NCBI GenBank assembly: GCA_023428885.1
Contig: JAEYWQ010000288.1
Location: 1-8,152 of the forward strand
Length of the DNA stretch: 8,152 bases
Reading direction: 5' to 3'
From: Bacillota bacterium
Lineage (GTDB): Bacteria; Bacillota; Clostridia; Lachnospirales; Lachnospiraceae
Under the pieces are notes generated by a model, which ran no database searches, was not told where the DNA came from, and was given only the letters and a program-made list of their open reading frames with translations. The position numbers and the translations under genes were made by a program. Positions within the stretch are counted from its first letter, which is position 1. The number at the start of each line of letters is the position of its first letter. Shown piece after piece: positions 1 through 5,095 of this stretch.

Positions 1-51
1 CGGATAACCTTGGCTTTCCTTTTCGTCCACACTGCCTAGCGCGATATCCAT
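1..51 (-). CDS. Possible start of a gene downstream of dprA (partial, runs off left edge)
   Basis: An ATG at 51-49 on the minus strand opens a frame of 17 codons that reaches the window edge without a stop (begins MDIALGSVDEKES). It starts seven bases after the dprA stop, which would suit a third gene in the same operon. The purine-rich AGAGAAGGG lies directly against the ATG, which is too close for an ideal ribosome binding site, and a second frame (the dprA frame) is also open to the edge. In many clostridia topA follows dprA, but this start does not resemble the usual TopA N-terminus. I do not recognise the product; the stretch may simply be a leader. Confidence 0.25.
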   Translation of the reverse strand, partial: MDIALGSVDEKESQGYP

Positions 52-58
52 CCCTTCT

Positions 59-1300
59 CTACATCCGTTTCACATAACATTGTGCCAGCACCTGAGATAC
101 CCTTCCGGTAAGTTCCATTATTGTCAAAGCCTCTATCACCTCAGCAATTGTTAGTTTCGTATCCAATGCAATTATCTCTACATGTCTTGGTGTTAAGGAT
201 AAGTTTTCTAAGATTCGATTCTCCTTCCTTGATAAGACTTCATGAGCCTCATCCTCAACAATTGGTTTTCTCTCCTTCCCATAATCAGCAAAATAGCTAC
301 CATATTGATTTCGAAGCTCTACGATGATATCGAGAGGTTCTTGTACTAATTTCGCTCCATTTTGGATCAGATTATTGCATCCTTTGGATAAAGGATCATT
401 TACTCTACCTGGTAGTGCAAAGATATCCTTTCCCTGTTCTAACCCACGATCTACAGTAATAAGGGACCCACTCTTTTCTCTTGCTTCAATCACAAAAATG
501 CCATCGGATAGTCCCGAAATCAATCGATTCCTCATGGGGAAATGAAAAGACAATGCCTTTGATTTCATGGGATACTCAGATAATATTCCTCCGGATTCTT
601 TTAACTGTTCAAACAGACTATAGTTCTCCTTAGGATAGCAGATATCCACTCCATTTCCAATGACTCCAAAGGTTTTCCCCTTAGCTTCTAGAGCTCCTCG
701 ATGAGCTTGACCATCCACCCCTCGTGCAAGCCCGCTAATGACTTGTACACCATATTGCGCTAGCTCCTTTGCATAATATCTTGCTAGTTCGCTTCCATAC
801 GTGGTGCAGTCTCTTGCTCCAATGATGGCAATGGAAGGAGCCCTATCCAAGGGCAATTCTCCTCGGTAATATAAATAATAAGGAGCTTCATAGATTGTTC
901 GTAGTTTTTGAGGAAAGTTTCCCTCCTGATATGTGATAAAGTGAATTCCACGTAGGTGAAGCCATCTTAGCTCTTCTAAGAGTTTTTCAATGGACTTGTC
1001 GCTTACTAATTTCATTCTCATCTCTTCTGTAAGGTAGTCTAAAGTGAGGAAATCTTCCTTGGATGCACAAAATACTGCTTCCATGCTGTGAAAATCGGAT
1101 AACAGTTTTTCGATTGTCTTAATTCCTACTTCTTCTATCTTGGAAATCCAGTACCAATAAACCGACTCTTGCTGAATTTGTAACCCATCTACCTGAAAAA
1201 CCTTCTCGCTTTTCCTATTTTCTTCCTTCAACTTATCTATCTCCTTGTCTCCATTCCTCTTGTTTATCTCATAAAGATCTAGCCCTTTCTCTCCTTTCAT
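59..1300 (-). CDS. dprA: DNA-processing protein DprA (Smf family)
   Basis: DprA binds incoming single-stranded DNA in the cytoplasm during natural transformation, protects it and loads RecA. Numbered from the ATG at 1300 the protein has 413 residues. A helical SAM/HhH-like N-terminal part starts near residue 46 (SVYWYWISKIEEVG). The Rossmann-like DprA core runs from about 140 to 320 and carries IIGAR (159-163), SGLARGVDGQAH (189-200), FPMRNRLISGLSD (254-266), EAREKSGSLITV (272-283) and ALPGR (295-299). A winged-helix tail covers about 360-411. The start is uncertain. A GTG at 1360 lies inside comM. The ATG at 1300 follows the comM stop by one base but its GGGAGGG is 13 bases away. A TTG at 1231 has AAGGAG at a 9-base distance and would give 390 residues. 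The first ~45 residues are Lys/Glu-rich and outside the conserved fold. Function is confident from the motifs; whether the host is transformable cannot be seen. Confidence 0.95.
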   Translation of the reverse strand: MKGEKGLDLYEINKRNGDKEIDKLKEENRKSEKVFQVDGLQIQQESVYWYWISKIEEVGIKTIEKLLSDFHSMEAVFCASKEDFLTLDYLTEEMRMKLVSDKSIEKLLEELRWLHLRGIHFITYQEGNFPQKLRTIYEAPYYLYYRGELPLDRAPSIAIIGARDCTTYGSELARYYAKELAQYGVQVISGLARGVDGQAHRGALEAKGKTFGVIGNGVDICYPKENYSLFEQLKESGGILSEYPMKSKALSFHFPMRNRLISGLSDGIFVIEAREKSGSLITVDRGLEQGKDIFALPGRVNDPLSKGCNNLIQNGAKLVQEPLDIIVELRNQYGSYFADYGKERKPIVEDEAHEVLSRKENRILENLSLTPRHVEIIALDTKLTIAEVIEALTIMELTGRVSQVLAQCYVKRM

Positions 1301-1301
1301 C

Positions 1302-2849
1302 TTACGATTCCATCCCTCCCCAATACTTTTTATCCAGACTACGATATCCGATTGCCTCACACAGATGCTTCTTTAAAATATTCTCACTTTGATCCAGATC
1401 TGCGATGGTACGTGCTACTTTTAGAATCCTGTGATATGCCCTGGCACTTAAATTCATGCGCTCGAATGCTTGTTCTAAGATTTTTTGTTCTTTACTAGAA
1501 AGCTTGCAATATTTCTTAATATCTCTACCAGAAAGCATGGAATTAAAGTAGATTCTTGTACCCTGATACCGGTTTTGCTGAATCTGCCTTGCGATTACAA
1601 TACGGTCTCGAATCTGCTTTGAGGTCTCATTCACCCTCTCAGTTAGCAGCTCTTGATAGGGAATCTGTAATGTTTCAATACAGATATCAATCCGATCAAG
1701 AAGGGGGCGTGATATCTTCCCTAGATATTGGTGGATTTGTCGTGCAGAGCAATGACAGCGGCTACGATCAGGGTAATAACCGCATTTGCACGGGTTTAGA
1801 GCCGCAACTAGCATAAAGTTCGCTGGATAGGTATAAGTAGCGTTTAAACGTGCGATTGCAACTTCTTTTTCTTCCAGGGGCTGTCGTAACACCTCTAATG
1901 TCTTAGAGTCAAACTCTGCTAATTCGTCCAGAAACAGCACACCATTGGACGCAAGACTGATCTCTCCTGGTTTTGGGTATCTGCCCCCACCAACCAAAGC
2001 TGTCTGCGTGATCGTATGATGTGGTGCTCGAAATGGTCTTGACAGGATCAAGGATTGATTACTCTTCATACCCCCTGAAACGCTATATATCTTGGTCAGT
2101 TCAATGCTTTCTTCAAAGGAAAGCTCAGGCATGATTGTGGGGATACGTTTTGCTAGCATGGTTTTCCCCGATCCAGGTGTTCCAACCATAAGAAGATTAT
2201 GTTGACCAGCCACAGCGATTTCGATCGCACGTTTGGCGCATACCTGCCCCGCAATCTCAGCAAAATCAACATCGTAGGTGGTATTAATATCATGCTGGAA
2301 TAAGCTTTTGACATCGATTAACTCTGGCTCTAGCACTTCGCACCCTAATAAATATAGAAAAACTTCTCGCAAATGAGAAACTCCGATAATCTCCATATCG
2401 TTTATTACAGCACCTTCTTTTGCATTCTCTTTTGGAAGGACACACCTAGTAAACCCCTGTTCTTTCGCAGCGGCAACGATAGGCAGTACGCCATTCACTC
2501 GGTTTAACTTTGCGTCCAAACTAAGTTCACCGATAAATACCGTTTGTTCTAAATAATCTTCAGGAATATGACCAGAAGCGGTCAGGATCGATATTGCGAT
2601 TGCAAGATCGAATGCAGTACCCTCTTTTTTGACATCCGCGGGTGATAGATTAATGGTGATTCGTTTGGGTGGAAGGTGAAAGTCAGAATTCTTAATAGCA
2701 ACACGTACTCTTTCCTTTGCCTCTCTGACTTCAGCTCCTAATAGACCAACGAGATCTAAACAAGGAAGTCCGTCGCTAACATCGGCTTCTACCTGCACAA
2801 TGTAAGCGCTAATGCCTTCCACCGCTGCACTATATGCTTTACTAAACAT
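1302..2849 (-). CDS. comM: YifB/ComM family AAA+ ATPase (Mg chelatase-like)
   Basis: This 515-residue protein has the full YifB/ComM architecture. A Lon/S5-like N-terminal domain covers about 1-165. An AAA+ Mg-chelatase-type domain follows, with Walker A GTPGSGKT at 223-230 and Walker B VLFLDE at 304-309. A zinc-binding loop has Cys354, Cys356, Cys365 and Cys367. An arginine-rich SRPLLDRID motif lies at 380-388, and the C-terminal Mg-chelatase helical domain includes SARAYHRILKVART (468-481). In Gram-negative bacteria ComM is a hexameric helicase that promotes branch migration during integration of transforming DNA; a similar role here is inferred by family. The name refers to sequence similarity, not magnesium chelation. 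The ATG at 2849 is supported by GGAAGG seven bases upstream. dprA follows after one base, so the two are probably translated together. Length and motifs look intact. Confidence 0.95.
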   Translation of the reverse strand: MFSKAYSAAVEGISAYIVQVEADVSDGLPCLDLVGLLGAEVREAKERVRVAIKNSDFHLPPKRITINLSPADVKKEGTAFDLAIAISILTASGHIPEDYLEQTVFIGELSLDAKLNRVNGVLPIVAAAKEQGFTRCVLPKENAKEGAVINDMEIIGVSHLREVFLYLLGCEVLEPELIDVKSLFQHDINTTYDVDFAEIAGQVCAKRAIEIAVAGQHNLLMVGTPGSGKTMLAKRIPTIMPELSFEESIELTKIYSVSGGMKSNQSLILSRPFRAPHHTITQTALVGGGRYPKPGEISLASNGVLFLDELAEFDSKTLEVLRQPLEEKEVAIARLNATYTYPANFMLVAALNPCKCGYYPDRSRCHCSARQIHQYLGKISRPLLDRIDICIETLQIPYQELLTERVNETSKQIRDRIVIARQIQQNRYQGTRIYFNSMLSGRDIKKYCKLSSKEQKILEQAFERMNLSARAYHRILKVARTIADLDQSENILKKHLCEAIGYRSLDKKYWGGMES

Positions 2850-2856
2850 CTACTTT

Positions 2857-2876
2857 CCTTCCCTCTCCTTGGAAGG
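2857..2876 (-). promoter_or_regulatory. Ribosome binding site of comM inside a small potential hairpin
   Basis: The comM leader reads CCTTCC, eight bases (AAGGAGAG), then GGAAGG, seven bases before the ATG at 2849. The two hexamers are perfect complements, so the GGAAGG ribosome binding site could pair with CCTTCC in the mRNA and expose or hide the alternative AAGGAG in the loop. The pairing is visible in the sequence; any regulatory effect is inference, and six pairs may be weak. Confidence 0.4.
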
Positions 2877-2890
2877 TTTCTACCAACTTC

Positions 2891-2899
2891 ATTATATCA
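2891..2899 (-). promoter_or_regulatory. Extended -10 promoter for comM-dprA
   Basis: The minus strand carries TGATATAAT, a perfect extended -10 element (TG, one base, TATAAT). The region 17 bases upstream (about 2914-2919, TTATTT) is a poor -35, as often tolerated at extended -10 promoters. Transcription would start near 2884, giving a leader of about 35 bases before the comM ATG. No competence-specific box was recognised. Confidence 0.6.
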
Positions 2900-2956
2900 T
2901 TTCAGCTTATGAGAAATAAAGTAAAGGTTACTAAAATCGTTCGACAGAAACTTACC

Positions 2957-2984
2957 TATAACATCTGAATTACAGTATGTTATA
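2957..2984. repeat. Inverted repeat between the comM promoter and the tandem array
   Basis: TATAACAT at 2957-2964 is perfectly complementary to ATGTTATA at 2977-2984. Inside it CTG (2965-2967) can pair with CAG (2973-2975), leaving one bulged T. The structure is AT-rich with no trailing T-run, so it is not an obvious terminator. It lies about 60 bases upstream of the comM -10 and 15 bases before the first 18-bp repeat, and could be a protein-binding site or the boundary of the repeat region. Confidence 0.5.
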
Positions 2985-2999
2985 TTGTGTTAATATTAA

Positions 3000-3231
3000 G
3001 TTCTCTCATTATTGAGTACTCTGTCATTATTGAGTTCTCTGTTATATTGAGTTCTCTGATGCTATTGTGTTCTCTGTCACAAATTGAGTTCTCTGATGCT
3101 ATTGAGTTCTCTGTCACTATTGAGTTTTCTGTCACTATTAAACTCTCTGTTACTATTAAACTCTCTGTTACTATTAAGTTCTCTGTCACTATTGAGTTCT
3201 CTCTCACTAATAAGTTCTCTGCTACTATTTA
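3000..3231. repeat. Tandem array of thirteen ~18-bp repeats
   Basis: Thirteen head-to-tail units follow the consensus GTTCTCTGTCACTATTGA. Units 7 and 11 match it exactly, units 9 and 10 are identical to each other, and units 4 and 6 differ only in the last base. Ten units are 18 bp; units 1, 3 and 5 are 16, 17 and 19 bp. There are no spacers, so this is a minisatellite rather than a CRISPR array. Because 18 is a multiple of three and the unit lacks stops in several frames, open frames of hexapeptide repeats appear on both strands. The off-length units break those frames and no ribosome binding site was seen, so I read the array as non-coding. Confidence 0.9.
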
Positions 3232-3248
3232 GGACTACATCTATTTTA

Positions 3249-3428
3249 CTCCGTTTATATTTGATCTCCAACTTGATATTTTTGCTCCGTTAATATTTGA
3301 TCCCCAACTTGATATTTTCACTCTGTTAATATTTCATCTCCAGCTTGATTTTTTTACTCTGTTGATATTTCATCTCCATCTATCGATCTTTACCCTATTA
3401 ATTTTTCATCTTATCTTTAATTCTTTCA
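3249..3428. repeat. Tandem array of five decaying 36-bp repeats
   Basis: Five 36-bp units abut at 3249, 3285, 3321, 3357 and 3393. By eye, units 1 and 2 agree at 32 of 36 positions, units 2 and 3 at 30, and units 3 and 4 at 28; unit 5 is only loosely recognisable. Similarity therefore falls towards the operon promoter. The first half of each unit (CTCTGTTAATATTT in unit 3) resembles the core of the 18-bp units (CTCTGTTACTATTA), and 36 is twice 18, so the two arrays may share an origin. Seventeen non-repeating bases (3232-3248) separate them. No coding potential is apparent. Confidence 0.85.
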
Positions 3429-3432
3429 TAAC

Positions 3433-3474
3433 AATATTAATATAATTAATCTTTAACTTAATTTTATTAATATT
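3433..3474. promoter_or_regulatory. All-A/T 17-bp inverted repeat just upstream of the -35
   Basis: The left arm 3433-3449 and the right arm 3458-3474 are complementary at 16 of 17 positions (T opposite T at 3443/3464) around an 8-base centre. Both arms contain only A and T. The repeat ends four bases before the TTGACA at 3479. At this place it could act as an UP-like element, a binding site for an AT-preferring or dimeric regulator, or a stop for transcription arriving from the repeat region. The symmetry is seen directly; the role is inferred. Confidence 0.6.
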
Positions 3475-3478
3475 CTAA

Positions 3479-3507
3479 TTGACATTTTGAAAAACGTAGT
3501 ATATATT
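3479..3507 (+). promoter_or_regulatory. Sigma-A promoter of the DUF2089-YvlD operon
   Basis: A perfect -35 TTGACA at 3479-3484 is followed by exactly 17 bases and a -10 TATATT at 3502-3507 (five of six matches to TATAAT). Transcription would start near 3514, about 39 bases before the first ATG at 3553. This is a housekeeping-type promoter; no sigma-W-type AAC/CGT pair was recognised, unlike the Bacillus yvl operon. Confidence 0.8.
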
Positions 3508-3524
3508 GGTAATATAAACCAATA
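3504..3524. promoter_or_regulatory. Palindromic operator over the -10 and start site
   Basis: TATTGGT at 3504-3510 and ACCAATA at 3518-3524 are perfect inverted copies with seven bases between them. The centre is at 3514, the expected transcription start, and the left arm overlaps the -10 element. A dimeric repressor bound here would block RNA polymerase. The adjacent DUF2089 protein has an HTH-like segment and is the obvious candidate for autoregulation, but this assignment is inference. Confidence 0.65.
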
Positions 3525-3539
3525 CATTTTTACAAACAG

Positions 3540-3545
3540 AAAGGA
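3540..3545 (+). promoter_or_regulatory. Ribosome binding site fixing the start of the DUF2089 gene
   Basis: AAAGGA lies seven bases before the ATG at 3553. It selects that ATG over an in-frame TTG at 3487, which sits within the promoter spacer and upstream of the expected transcription start. Confidence 0.75.
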
Positions 3546-3552
3546 TACAACA

Positions 3553-3945
3553 ATGAAATACAAAGCACCAGGAAAATGCCCCGTATGTGGAGAAAATCTT
3601 TCCATCACCAAGTTAGGTTGCCCCAAATGCACCACTGCCATCGAAGGTAATTTTCATCCATGTGAATTCTGTCGTCTACCAGAAGAAGAATTAGAATTTA
3701 TCAAAGTTTTTATTAAGTGTCGAGGAAGTATTAAAGATGTTGAAAAAGAGTTGGGAATTTCTTATCCAACGGTCCGCGGTAAATTAGATGCGGTGATACG
3801 AAGTTTAGGATATGAAGTAGCAAGCAAAGAAGTAACCAAAGATGAGGAAACATTAAAGGCAGCAAGGAATGAAATTTTGGATCTGCTATCCCAGGGATTG
3901 ATTTCTCCAAAGGAAGCTACCGAGAAAATTAAAAGTTTATCATAG
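3553..3945 (+). CDS. DUF2089 family zinc-ribbon/HTH protein with SHOCT-like tail
   Basis: This 130-residue protein matches the DUF2089 pattern. A zinc ribbon has C9-P-V-C12 and C23-P-K-C26, with an additional C37/C40 pair. The hallmark TTAIEGNF lies at 27-34. A helix-turn-helix-like segment, RGSIKDVEKELGISYPTVRG, spans 57-76 and looks like a site-specific DNA-recognition unit. The tail (about 107-129, ILDLLSQGLISPKEATEKI) is a SHOCT-like helical hairpin. It is probably a cytoplasmic DNA-binding regulator, which suits its first place in the operon and the palindrome over its own promoter. The next gene starts 12 bases after its stop, with AGGAGG overlapping the TAG. The family is uncharacterised as far as I know, so the regulator role is inferred. 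Family assignment is strong; the start at 3553 is chosen by its ribosome binding site. Confidence 0.88.
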   Translation: MKYKAPGKCPVCGENLSITKLGCPKCTTAIEGNFHPCEFCRLPEEELEFIKVFIKCRGSIKDVEKELGISYPTVRGKLDAVIRSLGYEVASKEVTKDEETLKAARNEILDLLSQGLISPKEATEKIKSLS

Positions 3946-3957
3946 GAGGTTAATTGT

Positions 3958-4401
3958 ATGAAGGAAGAACAAAGAATACTAGAGATGATTGAGAAAGGTC
4001 TCATTACAGCAGCAGAAGGTATGGACTTACTTGAGGCTCTAAAGAAAGACAATACGGTGGAATCTGAGTCGTATCAGGCTCCTATTCCAAGAGTCAAACA
4101 TCACTATAAGTATCTAAAGATTAAAGTAACTTCAGAAAATAAGTCCGTGAATGTAAACGTTAACATCCCAATTCGGTTATTAACCTCACTTGGTTCGGTT
4201 GCTAGCAAGCTGTCTACTATCGTACCGAAAGATGCGAGAAGGGAAATGGAGAGTAAAGGAATTGATATAACTGAAATTGATTTTGCAAAAATCATTGATG
4301 AAATTCTCGACGGTACCCTAGAGGATCCAAATATCATTGATGTGGAAGTTTGGGATGAAGAACATAATACGCAAGTGAAGGTACGAATCTATGTGGATTA
4401 A
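3958..4401 (+). CDS. SHOCT-like (YvlB/LiaX N-terminal type) protein
   Basis: A protein of 147 residues. Residues 5-28 (RILEMIEKGLITAAEGMDLL) form a SHOCT-like helical hairpin of the kind found at the N-terminus of YvlB and LiaX. A short linker follows, then a beta-strand-rich part beginning YLKIKVT (52-58) and VNVNVNIPIRLL (64-75). The end, IIDVEVWDEEHNTQVKVRIYVD, is acidic and probably beta. The long DUF4097 beta-helix of full YvlB/LiaX is missing, so this is a short form. No signal peptide or membrane segment is visible, so it is probably cytoplasmic or bound to a membrane partner such as the YvlD-like protein. A perfect AGGAGG at 3944-3949, eight bases from the ATG, predicts strong translation. 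LiaX in enterococci is linked to envelope stress and daptomycin response; a similar theme here is inference. Confidence 0.85.
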   Translation: MKEEQRILEMIEKGLITAAEGMDLLEALKKDNTVESESYQAPIPRVKHHYKYLKIKVTSENKSVNVNVNIPIRLLTSLGSVASKLSTIVPKDARREMESKGIDITEIDFAKIIDEILDGTLEDPNIIDVEVWDEEHNTQVKVRIYVD

Positions 4402-4687
4402 GAATTTACGATTGATTTGGGTAAAAGTAAAGATAACTAATCCAAAGTTTCGTCTATCACTTCCCATCTCATTCTATGTATTTGAAGAGATACTTGATAG
4501 TACCAATGACCTTATGACCTTCTTATGTATGTTCCTACCAAGACGAAAATCAAACACAAAACTCTCTATAGCCAGGCAAACCGTTCAAATTACACATGCT
4601 ATGTTTCAGGGAGTCAAAGAGGAAGAACCTTTCGATCTCGTTGATGTTACCACAGAACAGGCAACTGTAACCATATCCTTTAAGTAA
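4391..4687 (+). CDS. Small protein resembling the beta domain of the preceding gene
   Basis: This 98-residue protein starts inside the end of the preceding gene (11-base overlap), with GAAGG nine bases before the ATG, so translation is probably coupled. I do not know a named family for it. By eye it parallels the C-terminal part of its neighbour: WVKVKITNPKFRLSLPISFY lines up with YLKIKVT...VNVNVNIPIRLL, a helical middle follows in both, and EEEPFDLVDVTTEQATVTIS lines up with EDPNIIDVEVWDEEHNTQVK. It lacks the SHOCT-like hairpin. It appears to be a diverged duplicate of the beta domain that could pair with the neighbouring protein. It has no signal peptide; the hydrophobic middle (DLMTFLCMFLP) is too short to call a membrane span with confidence. 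Confidence 0.75.
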   Translation: MWIKNLRLIWVKVKITNPKFRLSLPISFYVFEEILDSTNDLMTFLCMFLPRRKSNTKLSIARQTVQITHAMFQGVKEEEPFDLVDVTTEQATVTISFK

Positions 4688-4694
4688 AGGGGGG
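4687..4694 (+). promoter_or_regulatory. G-run ribosome binding site choosing the ATG at 4700
   Basis: AAGGGGGG lies immediately upstream of an in-frame GTG (4694) and five bases before an ATG (4700). The spacing supports the ATG, because the GTG overlaps the G-run itself. The run of six G is unusual in this AT-rich window. Confidence 0.6.
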
Positions 4695-4699
4695 TGTCT

Positions 4700-5065
4700 A
4701 TGAAAAATTTATTGTTGAAATATCTATCTATTGTTGTAACACTATATTCCCTTTCTTCTATCATAAGTAGCATCAGATTCGATGATCTTAGCACCCTACT
4801 AATTATGGGATTGGTTCTATTCTTCGCCAATATGATCATAAGGCCACTCTTATTAATTATAACCCTTCCTTTTAATCTACTATCTTTAGGCTTACTCACT
4901 TTTATCGTGAATGCATGGACCCTAATGATTGCTGACTTGTTGGTTCCCGCTTGTTCTATGGGAGGATTTTTGAATTCCTTTCTTGCAGCATTTATCATTC
5001 ATATTCTGTATCATCTTATTAATTTTACAAATAAGACAACAGAGCGGATCAATGATAGAAGATGA
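4700..5065 (+). CDS. YvlD-type membrane protein, phage holin family 4
   Basis: A small integral membrane protein of 121 residues. Hydrophobic segments lie at about 4-24, 31-47, 49-82 (probably two spans or a re-entrant pair) and 88-109, and the C-terminus is charged (NKTTERINDRR). The conserved core NMIIRPLLLIITLPFNLLSL (44-63), followed by GLLTFIVNA (64-72), is the hallmark of the YvlD family. Despite the family name there is no phage context and no lysis gene nearby. In Bacillus subtilis yvlD closes the sigma-W-controlled yvlABCD operon linked to envelope stress; here it likewise closes an operon with SHOCT-like partners, which suggests it is the membrane anchor or sensor of the module. The gene follows its neighbour's stop by 12 bases and precedes a strong hairpin, so it is the last gene of the transcript. 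Confidence 0.88.
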   Translation: MKNLLLKYLSIVVTLYSLSSIISSIRFDDLSTLLIMGLVLFFANMIIRPLLLIITLPFNLLSLGLLTFIVNAWTLMIADLLVPACSMGGFLNSFLAAFIIHILYHLINFTNKTTERINDRR

Positions 5066-5095
5066 TTCAGCAAACTGTCTCATTTGATATGAAGT

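Larger units (their letters stand above)
2850..3552. other. Gene-free divergent region rich in repeats
   Basis: These 703 bases separate the minus-strand comM-dprA genes from the plus-strand DUF2089 operon. They hold the comM ribosome binding site and extended -10 promoter (2857-2899), an inverted repeat (2957-2984), the 18-bp array (3000-3231), the 36-bp array (3249-3428), the A/T inverted repeat (3433-3474) and the operon promoter with its operator (3479-3524). The plus strand is strikingly pyrimidine-rich and T-rich across both arrays. I see no convincing gene or RNA gene; the open frames across the arrays arise from the repeat unit itself. Confidence 0.8.

Noticed and set aside
1302..2849. 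Magnesium chelatase subunit of chlorophyll or cobalamin synthesis
   Set aside because: The S5-like N-terminal domain, the zinc-binding loop and the dprA neighbour identify the YifB/ComM branch, which is not involved in metal insertion.
2980..3232. Open frames on both strands encoding hexapeptide repeats across the 18-bp array
   Set aside because: They arise because an 18-bp unit lacks stops in several frames. Units of 16, 17 and 19 bp break the frame, open frames occur on both strands, and no ribosome binding site was seen.
3000..3428. CRISPR array
   Set aside because: Units are directly adjacent without unique spacers, are too short or too diverged for CRISPR repeats, and there are no cas genes.
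3487..3552. Longer DUF2089 protein starting at TTG 3487
   Set aside because: The extension lies in the promoter spacer, -10 and operator; the ATG at 3553 has its own AAAGGA and begins right at the conserved zinc-ribbon region.
3762..4052. Minus-strand frame of about 96 codons opposite the DUF2089 and SHOCT-like genes
   Set aside because: It is antisense to two genes with strong motifs and ribosome binding sites; the composition is that of a shadow frame.
4606..4998. Minus-strand frame of about 130 codons opposite the YvlD-like gene
   Set aside because: It lies antisense to two well-supported genes, shows no family motifs and no ribosome binding site was noted.
4700..5065. Prophage lysis cassette, suggested by the holin family name
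   Set aside because: The YvlD branch of this family is a chromosomal envelope protein; no endolysin, structural phage gene or integrase is present.
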